64,000 nucleotides of DNA from Dyadobacter koreensis (GTDB taxonomy: Bacteria > Bacteroidota > Bacteroidia > Cytophagales > Spirosomataceae): NCBI RefSeq assembly GCF_900108855.1, contig NZ_FNXY01000002.1, positions 858,967-922,966 on the forward strand. Direction: 5' to 3'. Below the pieces are notes generated by a model. It searched no databases. It was not told the origin of the DNA and saw only the letters and a list, made by a program, of their open reading frames with translations. Shown here piece by piece: positions 9,269 through 17,550 of the stretch; position 1 is the stretch's first letter; every line of letters starts with the position of its first letter. The translations under genes were made by a program, and so were the position numbers.

Positions 9269-12200
9269 TTAAAATTTCACTGTCAGGTTCACACCAAGAT
9301 TTCTTGTTCTTGGCACACCGAAGGCTTCAAGGCCTTGCGCGTTACCATTTGTATAGCTTGATTCAGGATCGAAATAGTTGTTTTTCTTATCCTTGTAAAG
9401 AAGCAGCAGGTTACGACCAACAAGTGAAACAGAAGCAGATTGAAGTTTCAGGAACGAGATTTTGTTAACAGGCAGGTTATAGCTGAAAATAACCTGACGA
9501 AGTTTGATGAAGTCGTTGTTGAACGTAAACATGGACGTGTAATTCTTGTCATTGTCGTAATATGTATCAACTTCTTCCTTTTTCCATGTTTTAGAGAATG
9601 GGGCCCCTTCCGGCGTCACGCCGGTTACAGTCAAACCAGTTTCACGACCTGGAAGTGTTTCTTTTGGCAAACCGAAACGGTATGCATACTGGTACATGTT
9701 GGAGTAAACAACGCTTCCGAATTTGCCATCTACCAAAATGTTCAACGAGAAGTTTTTGTAACGGAATGTGTTGGTGATACCCATCGTCAATGGAGGGATA
9801 CCTCTTCCCAGTTTTTCAAGATCACCACGCACTGCATATCCGCTGGCCGTGTTGTATACAACGTTCCCCTGGTTGTCCGTTTTTTTCTTGTATCCCCAAA
9901 CTTCCCCATAAGATCCACCTACTTTATTATTGATAACCCCTCCGCCAACTCCGGTTCCAACGGTCAGCGTTGGCAGGTTATCAGCAAGCTGGATGATCTC
10001 ACTTTTGTTATAAGCCATGTTGTAGCTTACATCCCATGAGAAGTTTGCTTTTTTAACAGGCGTAGCAGTTACCAAAAGTTCAATTCCTTTGTTGCTCAAT
10101 TCACCGACGTTCAACAGTGCCTGGGTATATCCGGAGCTTGCAGCGATATCACTTTTTACGATGTCGTCTGTCGTTTTACGGTTATAAAGAGTCACATCTA
10201 AACCTAACTGATTGTTGAAGAATCTCGCTTCAAGACCTGCTTCGTATGTAGTTGATGTTAACGGTCTCAAATTTGGGTTTGGAACCAGGGAAGAGTTCAA
10301 CTGCTGAACCGGTCTTCCGTTATGTCCTCCCTGAGCCATTGCGTAGCTCTGATAGATAATGTACGGATCCACAGTAGCACCACCCACTTGTGCCCATGAA
10401 GCACGAAGTTTTGCAAAACTTACAACTTGCGGCAATTTGAAGGCGTCAGAAATAATGAACGTTCCACCGATTGCCGGGTAAAAAATGCTGTTGCTCGAAG
10501 TATTCAAAACCGAGAACCAGTCCTGACGACCTGACATTGTAATATAAGCCAATCCTTTGTAACCTAAATCAACCGATCCAAATACGGAGTTGATACCCGT
10601 TTTTGCGTAATATGGTGTAGTAGTAGAAGTGGCAAGGTTTGTGAAACTGTAAAAGTTGGGGATCGTAAACTCCGTTCCTCTGTAAGTCGTTTCGTCGTAA
10701 ATACTTCTTTGTGTGTTCCCACCAACCAACGCAGAGAAACTAAGATTTTCAAAGAAATTGGTATTGTAGTTCAATGTTAACATTCCGTTGGTCTCCGATG
10801 AAGTCGTATTTCTGGCTTCGTAAGTACCCAATGGCTGATAAGCGTTGTTGGTTGGTACAATAAATTCGTATTTGAAGTTATAATAATCCTGACTCACGCT
10901 TCCTTTAATGAACAGATTATCAAGGATGTCGTAACGGATATTTGCCTGACCAAGAAAACGGTTTTTCTTATCGTCGTTTTTGAATTTATTAACGACCATA
11001 TAAGGGTTTGGTGCCGCTGGAACCGGGTTCCACTGGATTTCTTTTCCTGATGCGTCGTATCCAGGGGCAAGGGTTCTGATATCTACTGTGTTTGCAATCA
11101 AATACGTTGCCCAGTGCGGGTTGTAATCTGCGTAGCCAACTTTTGGACGGTTGTGACCATCTTCGATGTTGTATTGAACAACAGTTTCAATGCTTAATTT
11201 TTTACCAAGATTTGCATTAACATTTAAGTTGGCAATGCGTCTGGTGAAATCAGAATTAGGGACTATACTGTTTGATTTTGTATTGTTCAAACCAAAACGA
11301 AAGTTAACTACCTCATTACCGCCCGTAAAAGCAATGGAGTTAATATAATTCGTTCCTGTTCTATAGAAGTTTTTAAGATTATCTTTTTGAGGCGAATATG
11401 GGTGAAGCTGACCATCCACCTGAATTACCGGAGAACCATCCATTCTGGCTCCGTAAGAAAGACGACCTGTACTTTTAGCCTGATCCAGAGTCGTTGGTTT
11501 TACACCATCCAAGCCTTGTCCGTATTCATATTGCCAGTCAGGAATAATCGAAAGGCTTTCTGTCGAGAAGTTGCTGTTGAATTCAACTCCAACTCCTTTT
11601 TGTGCTCTACCTTTTTTCGTAGTGATCAAAATCACACCGTTAGAAGCACGCGCTCCATACAAAGCGGCAGCTGGTCCGCCTTTCAAAACGCTGATTGATT
11701 CGATATCGTCAGGGTTAATACCACCAATACCATCGCCACGGTCAGTATTGTTTCCTTCACCGTTTGATGCATTTCCACCACCCGGCACGCTATTGTCCAT
11801 CGGCATACCATTGATTACATACAAGGGCTGGTTGTTTCCACTCAACGAACCGTTACCACGAATGATGATGCGGCTCGATCCACCCGGGCCTGTAGACATA
11901 CCTGTTGCGTTAACACCGGCAATTTTACCTGTCAATGCGTTTGCAACGTTGTTCTCACGTGCTTGTGTAAACTCGCTACCCTTAACTTCTGTCACGGCAT
12001 AAGCAAGTGCTTTTTTCTCTTTTGAAATACCAAGAGCCGTTACAACAACCTCGTTAAGTGCTTTTGCTTCCGGAGCCAGCTGAACAGAAACGTCTGTTTT
12101 GTTACCAACAGGAACGTCCTGGGAAGTATAACCTACAAAGCTGAAAGTAAGAACAGCAGTGGCCAGTTCCTGATCAGGAATTTCGATCGAATATTTTCCT

Positions 12201-12703
12201 TCACCATTTGAAGAAGTTCCACGTTGTGTTCCTTTTACCAAAACACTGACACCCGGAAGTCCGGAGCCGGTTTCATCAGTTACTGTACCTGTGATATTCT
12301 TTTTTGGAGCGTCTTTGGTTGAAGGTTTTGTTTCCGTAGTACTAGGCTCACGCTTCAGGATGATGCGGTCTTGTACTACTTCGTAAGTTACGTTATATGG
12401 TGACAGAATTTTTCCAAGTACTTCTGACAACGATTCGTCCTGGAATTTGAAAGATCCTTTTTGGTTATTAAATATCTGAGGGTTATACATGAATTTAACC
12501 TTCGTCACATTTTCGATTTTATCCAAAACCTTGTCGATTTCGGCATTGGATAAACGTAAGGTCACTTTTTGGTCAAGCACGCGCTGTCCGTTCACGGTGT
12601 TTGCGTGAACTAATGTAGTGAAGAGCACTGCTAATAAAGCTTGATACAGACTCATACGCATGATTTTCTGCAAAGCGTGTTGATAATGTATTGATTTTGA
12701 CAT
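9269..12703 (-). CDS. SusC/RagA TonB-dependent transporter with STN domain (module 1)
   Basis: 1144 residues. After the signal region come an STN domain (about 42-120, LDKVLDKIENVTKVKFMYN), a carboxypeptidase-regulatory beta-sandwich (about 137-215, GTVTDETGSGLPGVSVLVKG), the SusC hinge NEVVVTALGI, a plug with GNGSLSGNNQPLYVINGMP, and the 22-strand barrel ending LGVNLTVKF. SusC imports ligand delivered by SusD using TonB energy. The STN domain is the signalling module that contacts a FecR anti-sigma factor in the periplasm, and fecR and an ECF sigma gene lie immediately upstream. Paralog at 24319-27723. Confidence 0.97.
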   Translation of the reverse strand: MSKSIHYQHALQKIMRMSLYQALLAVLFTTLVHANTVNGQRVLDQKVTLRLSNAEIDKVLDKIENVTKVKFMYNPQIFNNQKGSFKFQDESLSEVLGKILSPYNVTYEVVQDRIILKREPSTTETKPSTKDAPKKNITGTVTDETGSGLPGVSVLVKGTQRGTSSNGEGKYSIEIPDQELATAVLTFSFVGYTSQDVPVGNKTDVSVQLAPEAKALNEVVVTALGISKEKKALAYAVTEVKGSEFTQARENNVANALTGKIAGVNATGMSTGPGGSSRIIIRGNGSLSGNNQPLYVINGMPMDNSVPGGGNASNGEGNNTDRGDGIGGINPDDIESISVLKGGPAAALYGARASNGVILITTKKGRAQKGVGVEFNSNFSTESLSIIPDWQYEYGQGLDGVKPTTLDQAKSTGRLSYGARMDGSPVIQVDGQLHPYSPQKDNLKNFYRTGTNYINSIAFTGGNEVVNFRFGLNNTKSNSIVPNSDFTRRIANLNVNANLGKKLSIETVVQYNIEDGHNRPKVGYADYNPHWATYLIANTVDIRTLAPGYDASGKEIQWNPVPAAPNPYMVVNKFKNDDKKNRFLGQANIRYDILDNLFIKGSVSQDYYNFKYEFIVPTNNAYQPLGTYEARNTTSSETNGMLTLNYNTNFFENLSFSALVGGNTQRSIYDETTYRGTEFTIPNFYSFTNLATSTTTPYYAKTGINSVFGSVDLGYKGLAYITMSGRQDWFSVLNTSSNSIFYPAIGGTFIISDAFKLPQVVSFAKLRASWAQVGGATVDPYIIYQSYAMAQGGHNGRPVQQLNSSLVPNPNLRPLTSTTYEAGLEARFFNNQLGLDVTLYNRKTTDDIVKSDIAASSGYTQALLNVGELSNKGIELLVTATPVKKANFSWDVSYNMAYNKSEIIQLADNLPTLTVGTGVGGGVINNKVGGSYGEVWGYKKKTDNQGNVVYNTASGYAVRGDLEKLGRGIPPLTMGITNTFRYKNFSLNILVDGKFGSVVYSNMYQYAYRFGLPKETLPGRETGLTVTGVTPEGAPFSKTWKKEEVDTYYDNDKNYTSMFTFNNDFIKLRQVIFSYNLPVNKISFLKLQSASVSLVGRNLLLLYKDKKNNYFDPESSYTNGNAQGLEAFGVPRTRNLGVNLTVKF

Positions 12704-12771
12704 AATTTTGTTTTTGTCGGGTTGAAAAATTCGGCAAAATGATTCCCTGGTATCCGCAGCAGTGCGGAAGG

Positions 12772-12786
12772 TGTAAAGCGCTTACA
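12772..12786. promoter_or_regulatory. LacI/cre-type operator-like palindrome upstream of susC
   Basis: TGTAAAGCGCTTACA has perfect outer arms TGTAA/TTACA and an AAGCGCTT core, resembling LacI-family or cre operators. It is 69 bases upstream of the susC start, in the 288-base gap after fecR. No LacI-type regulator is encoded in the window. The gap otherwise shows no gene. Confidence 0.35.
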
Positions 12787-12991
12787 AATGGGATGACTTA
12801 GGTCGGTGATGTTGGCGCATCATCGACTTGTTTTTTTGTGGTAATCAGGCGAAGATTGTAATCATAGGCTTAGCTTCATTTAGAGTTCATAATAGTATAG
12901 GTCGCTGGAAAATTCTCTTACTTCTGAAATCGGTATTGCCGGTGATGCCTTTGTAGGTATTTGTTGAACCAGTCCGGCTCAGTAATTCTAG

Positions 12992-14110
12992 TTATTCATT
13001 CTGGTAAGTACAGCCTTTGCTGTAAATGATAATGCTTGCGTCAAGTTGCTCATAACGAGCATTGATAGTACGGCATATCAGGTCTACTTTTTCAAAAAGC
13101 GGCTCGTCTGACAATGAAGCCGTGAGATAACAATTTTTCATAATCTCCGCATCGAAAAGAATTTTTACTCCGTAAGATTTCTCCAATGCCTCAAAAACAT
13201 CTTTTATCGGCGTGGCTTTAAAGTCAAAAGATTGTTTCTGAATAGGCATTTCAAGTAAGGCCGGATCGGCAATCAGACTTCTCGTCAAACGAAGGTTAAC
13301 AGGAGAAAATACGATTTGCTGGTTTGGCGTCAGGATCATCCCACCCAGTTTATTATCAGCCTGCTGCGTTTCCATATTTTCGTCGGTTAGAGCAAAAACA
13401 GATACTTTCCCTGTCTTTACAGCGACTTTTACATCTTTATCATTTTCAAAGGCGCTGATGATAAAACTTGTACCTAAGACTTTTGTAACCAAATTGTTTG
13501 CATAAACATAAAATGGCTGATCCGGATTTTTAGCAACTTCAAAAAATGCTTCTCCCGATAAAAAAACCTCTCTCTTTTCACCTTTGAATGCCTGAGGATA
13601 ACTAATGCTGCTTTTTGGTTGTAAAAGAACAGTACTTCCATCCTGAAGAGAAACCAGTTTAGGGCGATTTGTTTCGTTGGTCGCCTTCAAAAGGGGCTCT
13701 TTAATCTGGCTTATGATCTGGTTGTATAAAAGATTATTTTGTTTCGAAGTAGAATATTTATTGCTGATCCACCAGCCCAATCCAAGGATCATAATGATGG
13801 AAGCAGCCGCTGAATACCATTCCGGGCGGAAAATCAATCTTCTTGGCGACTCTTTTTCTTCTGAGTGTTCAAGAGCTCCCGACAAACGACTGATTTCGTT
13901 AGTAATTTCATCATCGGAAATTCCGTCGAATGCCTCAAATACAGTGTCAAGCAGATAAGTCGCCTTGTCGACCAAATCTTGTTGATCAGGATTTTCAGAC
14001 AACCAATTTTTCCAGAAATTGCCGGCATCCGTATCATTGGATAGTTTCCAGAGTCGGAAATAATGGTCAACAGCTAGCTCCTCGGGTTGTATATTTCTGT
14101 AATCTCGCAT
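12992..14110 (-). CDS. FecR-family anti-sigma factor (module 1)
   Basis: 372 residues with the usual FecR order: N-terminal cytoplasmic region (1-95) that would bind the sigma factor, one membrane helix (about 98-116), then a periplasmic FecR domain with NRPKLVSLQDGSTVLLQPKSS and KVLGTSFIISAF, and a C-terminal DUF4974-like tail (FEALEKSYGVKILFDAE). It transmits the signal from the STN domain of SusC to the ECF sigma factor encoded next to it. It ends 288 bases before susC and begins 145 bases after the sigma gene. A shared upstream motif is described at 14145-14180. Confidence 0.93.
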   Translation of the reverse strand: MRDYRNIQPEELAVDHYFRLWKLSNDTDAGNFWKNWLSENPDQQDLVDKATYLLDTVFEAFDGISDDEITNEISRLSGALEHSEEKESPRRLIFRPEWYSAAASIIMILGLGWWISNKYSTSKQNNLLYNQIISQIKEPLLKATNETNRPKLVSLQDGSTVLLQPKSSISYPQAFKGEKREVFLSGEAFFEVAKNPDQPFYVYANNLVTKVLGTSFIISAFENDKDVKVAVKTGKVSVFALTDENMETQQADNKLGGMILTPNQQIVFSPVNLRLTRSLIADPALLEMPIQKQSFDFKATPIKDVFEALEKSYGVKILFDAEIMKNCYLTASLSDEPLFEKVDLICRTINARYEQLDASIIIYSKGCTYQNE

Positions 14111-14144
14111 CGTAAGTCAGGCAGTATTTTGGCGTATTCAGATT

Positions 14145-14180
14145 AAGGATGCAGAAATCATTGGTCAATACTCTATTTTG
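14145..14180 (-). promoter_or_regulatory. Candidate ECF promoter before fecR, class GAGTA-N13-TCTGC
   Basis: Minus strand reads AAATAGAGTATTGAC, then TTTCTGCATCCTT, with GAGTA and TCTGC separated by 13 bases. The same blocks with the same spacing occur at 22525-22560 before the second SelA-like gene. It lies 35 bases before the fecR ATG. Conservation of both boxes and spacing suggests a promoter recognised by one of the sigma factors here. Confidence 0.5.
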
Positions 14181-14255
14181 TAAAATTATTTTTTGATTTT
14201 TTTTAAAAGGGAGAAATAAACTACTGGATGGTAGTTTGAAACGGAGACTTCGGTA

Positions 14256-14861
14256 CTAAAAAATAAGCGTATAAATAATTAGTATCCAGTGGCTTAGAAA
14301 GGGTATCTGGCTTTTTAATGTAGTGATTGCTTTAAATAACAAATTTGCAACAGATTGTCTGTTGACCTGCATCAGATCCGCAATCTGTTCATTTTCGAGC
14401 CCTTCATAAAATTTTAAAAAGATCGCTTCTTTCTGCCGTTTTGGAAGTTCGTTGATTGCAAGCCTAACTCTGCGCTGGCTTTCCGAGTAAGTCTCGTTTT
14501 CCTCGATTTCAGTTTCGATCGTTTGATTATCCGTGATCTCATCAATTTCATCAATACCAAGAAAAGGATGTTTGTTGCGACGAAACTCCTGTAAAAGTTG
14601 ATTGCGAAGAGATTTGAGAAAATAAATCGTAACAAACTGAATATTGATCGTCTGGCGTTTTTCCCAGATGTGTATCAATAATTCCTGAATAGCATCTTTG
14701 ATATACTCTTTGTCACTGGTAAAACTGGTGGCATAATTAAAAAGCGTACGGTAAAGTTTGTCGGCCAGGCGGCAGAACGCAACACTGTCACCGGCCTTTG
14801 ATTGCTGCCAGAGATCCAGAAGAATTTCATTTTCCAGAAGGATGCGTTGCTTTTTATCCAA
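14256..14861 (-). CDS. ECF RNA polymerase sigma factor, FecI-like (module 1)
   Basis: 201 residues. Region 2 spans about 25-95 (YATSFTSDKEYIKDAIQELLIHIWEKRQ) and region 4 about 135-185 (INELPKRQKEAIFLKFYEGLENEQIADLMQVNRQSV split over the helix-turn-helix). The frame has no ATG near its start: the only plausible initiator is a TTG at 14861, with an in-frame stop four codons upstream, so the start is well bounded. The protein ends with an unusual hydrophobic tail (SHWILIIYTLIF). It heads module 1 and should direct transcription of the linked susC operon when released by FecR. Confidence 0.92.
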   Translation of the reverse strand: MDKKQRILLENEILLDLWQQSKAGDSVAFCRLADKLYRTLFNYATSFTSDKEYIKDAIQELLIHIWEKRQTINIQFVTIYFLKSLRNQLLQEFRRNKHPFLGIDEIDEITDNQTIETEIEENETYSESQRRVRLAINELPKRQKEAIFLKFYEGLENEQIADLMQVNRQSVANLLFKAITTLKSQIPFLSHWILIIYTLIF

Positions 14862-15010
14862 GTAGCTTCTTTAATAAGTTGTTGTAAAATAACAGTCAAA
14901 TTATTGAAATATGAAATTTATAAGGTAAAAAATATTATTTGCCAAAATATAATACTGCCTATTTATAGAACTTCAAAATAACGTATTTTTAATTAAAGGA
15001 AATTTAACCA

Positions 15011-15055
15011 TAAAAATCCTGCTGAATGGCCTAAATGACAGATATTCAGCAGGAT
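15011..15055 (-). terminator. Intrinsic terminator of module 2
   Basis: ATCCTGCTGAAT (15016-15027) and ATTCAGCAGGAT (15044-15055) form a perfect 12-bp stem with a 16-base loop. On the minus strand it is followed by TTTTTA. It lies 31 bases after the stop of the RidA gene at 15086 and separates module 2 from the module 1 sigma gene. Confidence 0.85.
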
Positions 15056-15085
15056 CTGATTTTATTTTGAAATTTGGTTTTCAGA

Positions 15086-15544
15086 CTAAATGTAAGCAAT
15101 ACAGTCAATTTCGACCAGAGAGTTTCCGGGTACACCACCGTAAACTGCCACTGTTGTACGAACCGGAGGTTTATCTCCAAAACGACCTTTATATGCCTCA
15201 TTCATAGCTTTGTAATCGTTCAGGTCATGAAGAAACACGCTGCATTTTAAAACTTTGCTCATCGATGAGCCGGCTGCGATCAATTCTTTTTCCAGTTCGT
15301 CCAAAACGTGTTTGGTATGCGCGGTAATATCGCCTTCAAAGTGGGCGCCTTTCCCGGCAACAAATACCATATTGTTAAATTTAGTATGCCCGGAAAATAA
15401 GGGTACGTCCTGCAGTGTTGTAATGTTTCCAACTTCTTTTTCCGGCGCGCTGTCTTCTTTTGCGCTAGCTACTGTTCCTAAACCTGCAACACCCGCAATC
15501 GAAGTGAACAGCTTTTTAAGGATTGATCTTCTTTCTGTTTTCAT
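15086..15544 (-). CDS. Tat-exported RidA-family enamine/imine deaminase (module 2)
   Basis: 152 residues from the ATG at 15544; an upstream TTG in frame is less likely. The twin-arginine signal MKTERRSILKKLF is identical to that of the copy at 7181-7645. Catalytic Arg129 and Glu146 are kept. From DVPLF to the C-terminus it differs from the module 1 copy at only three of 107 residues, while the DNA carries many silent changes, pointing to strong selection on the protein. It is the last gene of module 2, 39 bases after a PQQ dehydrogenase gene. Role as for its paralog: hydrolysis of imine/enamine intermediates in the periplasm. Confidence 0.88.
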   Translation of the reverse strand: MKTERRSILKKLFTSIAGVAGLGTVASAKEDSAPEKEVGNITTLQDVPLFSGHTKFNNMVFVAGKGAHFEGDITAHTKHVLDELEKELIAAGSSMSKVLKCSVFLHDLNDYKAMNEAYKGRFGDKPPVRTTVAVYGGVPGNSLVEIDCIAYI

Positions 15545-15583
15545 CTTATTAAAATTAGCTTCTGTTAAGGATTTATTCAAAGG

Positions 15584-17056
15584 TTATTTCTTTTTTGCTA
15601 CTTTGGAATCACCTGACATCGTAATTTTCCAAAGACTTCCGCCCGACTTATTACCCCCTTGTTTTCCTCCATATTCGATCACGTATAAAGAATTCCCGAT
15701 AATGACGGCGTCGGTAGGGCTGGTAAAGTTATCAACTATGCGGGTTGTTTGTACTTTGTAATTATCCGTTTTTTTGTCATAGATCATATGGAGGTGTAAT
15801 AAATCTTTTCCCTGGCGTTTCAGAGGATTTGGGTTGGCGGCACCTGTTTTTCCACCTCCGGCATACCTGATCACAAATCCATCACCTTTGAATTCTTTGG
15901 GAAGTCCTTTTTTGATGTCAAAAACTAATGCAAGAGGGGAGGAGTGCGCATTGAAAGTTCCAACTGTAACTCCCGTTGTATCCGCATCCATGACCACACC
16001 GGTTTTCCGGTCGCGATATTCATTCGCATCAGGCCCCAGATTCTGGACCGCGGGTGTAAAACTGACACCAGCCGGACGTTTAGGAAATGTCGGGTCATTG
16101 TGAAAATATTTCATCAACCAGGCAAAAGCGAATTTACTTAGAAACGGATCTGTTTCCGGATTTGGCTGCCAATCCGGATTTTGCTGTGGATTATCGATTC
16201 CGCCCATTACCCAGGGGAAACCGTAATGACGACCTTTGCGCACCCAAAACATATCTTCCGGATGATCATAATCGCCGGAATTTGAAACGGCAAAAAGATT
16301 TCCCTTTTGGTCATAAGCCATGTCATATGCGTTCCTGATTCCCTCAGCGTAGATATAACCAAGTTCTTTTAATTTGTCGGTATCGTCTACTAATAAAAGA
16401 TCTTTTGAATTGATCGGGAAACTGTAAATTTTCGTTGTCAAAGCATTGTCGCGGGCGTTTGGATAAATTCCCCCATTGTCCTGAACTTCACCATGATCTG
16501 TTCGTGCACCGGAGTTGACCATGATATATTTTCCATCGGGACTTATTTCCAGGGCATTCCAGCCATGGTCGAAAGTCGTTTTATTTGCACCATATTCTAC
16601 CGTATTAAAAACAACCGTCATTTCAGGTTTTGCATCGTTTGGAAGAATTTCATAACGAACCATTCTTCCTTTGTTGCCTTTATTATTATTTACATTGATA
16701 TTTCCGGCCAGGAAAAGTGTGTTTTTATGAAAAGCCGCACCCTGCAGACGCGTTATTCCATGATCTGCAGCAGTCAGGATTTTAACACTCATTGGCTGGC
16801 CATCTTTGTTGACAACGTGATAAACGTCACCTTCAAAACTTGAATAATACATATCACCGCTGACCGGATTGACGATCAATCGAACTGCCTCCGGCTCTAC
16901 TTTCATAAAATGCTCGACTTTGATATCGTCACGTAATGCCTTCGGTGTAAGCGTGGGCTGGTCTCTGCTTCCCTGTGCCAGTACGAGGCAGGGAAAAGCC
17001 AGCAAACCAAACGCTATAATTTTTTCTTTGCGAAAAGAATTTAGTAAATTTTTCAT
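15584..17056 (-). CDS. Exported PQQ-dependent sugar dehydrogenase (soluble GDH/sorbosone dehydrogenase type)
   Basis: 490 residues, signal peptide ending near CLVLA-QG. The rest is a six-bladed beta-propeller of the PQQ-dependent aldose/sorbosone dehydrogenase family. Indicative stretches are NPVSGDMYYSSFEGDVYHV, DHGWNALEISPDGKYIMVNSG, and EGIRNAYDMAYDQKGNLFAVSNSGD near the centre. Such enzymes oxidise the C1 position of sugars to lactones and pass electrons to a c-type cytochrome; one is encoded 17 bases upstream (17074-17514). PQQ dependence is by family only; PQQ synthesis genes are not in the window. Substrate unknown; position in an amino-acid/amino-sugar module hints at an amino sugar. 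Confidence 0.8.
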   Translation of the reverse strand: MKNLLNSFRKEKIIAFGLLAFPCLVLAQGSRDQPTLTPKALRDDIKVEHFMKVEPEAVRLIVNPVSGDMYYSSFEGDVYHVVNKDGQPMSVKILTAADHGITRLQGAAFHKNTLFLAGNINVNNNKGNKGRMVRYEILPNDAKPEMTVVFNTVEYGANKTTFDHGWNALEISPDGKYIMVNSGARTDHGEVQDNGGIYPNARDNALTTKIYSFPINSKDLLLVDDTDKLKELGYIYAEGIRNAYDMAYDQKGNLFAVSNSGDYDHPEDMFWVRKGRHYGFPWVMGGIDNPQQNPDWQPNPETDPFLSKFAFAWLMKYFHNDPTFPKRPAGVSFTPAVQNLGPDANEYRDRKTGVVMDADTTGVTVGTFNAHSSPLALVFDIKKGLPKEFKGDGFVIRYAGGGKTGAANPNPLKRQGKDLLHLHMIYDKKTDNYKVQTTRIVDNFTSPTDAVIIGNSLYVIEYGGKQGGNKSGGSLWKITMSGDSKVAKKK

Positions 17057-17073
17057 GGTTGGTTAAGAAAGGA

Positions 17074-17514
17074 TTATTCGGTAGCTGACAATTTTCTGAG
17101 GTAAGCAACAAGCTGCCATCTTTGTTCGGCGGTGAAAACGTCCTGAAAGGGAGGCATATTTCCGTTGCCGTTGGATATCTTCCAGAACAAGGAACCATTA
17201 CTTTGTTTTTTTACCAGAGAATCATGAAAATTAGCGGGTTTTTGTCCCAGCGCGCCACCGGCGGCTCCGTCTCCGTAACCACTTTCTCCATGGCAGGAAG
17301 CACAGTATAGTCCGAAAAGTTCTTCTCCATTTGCCAGCGTAAGCGGCTCATCATGGTAAGGACTTTTCAGCGTATCTGCCCATTGCGGGGCGGTCCATCG
17401 CTCCTGGGCGTGTGTTAATACCGGATGATGATTTCCGGTAAACGATGACAGGCTGACGAAGCCGGCCCCAGCAGTAATTAAAAAGCATGCGGCTATTTTT
17501 TTGTTTAACATCAT
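17074..17514 (-). CDS. Exported monohaem cytochrome c
   Basis: 146 residues with an N-terminal hydrophobic export signal (8-25), a single haem-binding CASCH at 71-75 and the probable axial methionine Met120 in GNGNMPPF. These features and the C-terminal helix EQRWQLVAYLRKLS define a class I cytochrome c. It lies between two PQQ-dehydrogenase genes, the logical electron acceptor for both. The start has two ATG codons in tandem (MM). A copy of the TTCCTAAATCC leader motif (17531-17543) precedes it. Confidence 0.9.
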   Translation of the reverse strand: MMLNKKIAACFLITAGAGFVSLSSFTGNHHPVLTHAQERWTAPQWADTLKSPYHDEPLTLANGEELFGLYCASCHGESGYGDGAAGGALGQKPANFHDSLVKKQSNGSLFWKISNGNGNMPPFQDVFTAEQRWQLVAYLRKLSATE

Positions 17515-17530
17515 TTAAGGACTTATTTAC

Positions 17531-17543
17531 GGATTTAGGAAAG
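17531..17543 (-). promoter_or_regulatory. Recurrent leader motif TTTCCTAAATCC
   Basis: Minus-strand CTTTCCTAAATCC upstream of the cytochrome c gene; one of the recurrent copies described at 5758-5774. Confidence 0.35.
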
Positions 17544-17550
17544 TATTTTC

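Noticed and set aside
11571..12002. 143-residue plus-strand frame
   Set aside because: Antisense to the plug region of susC; a shadow of strongly biased codons.
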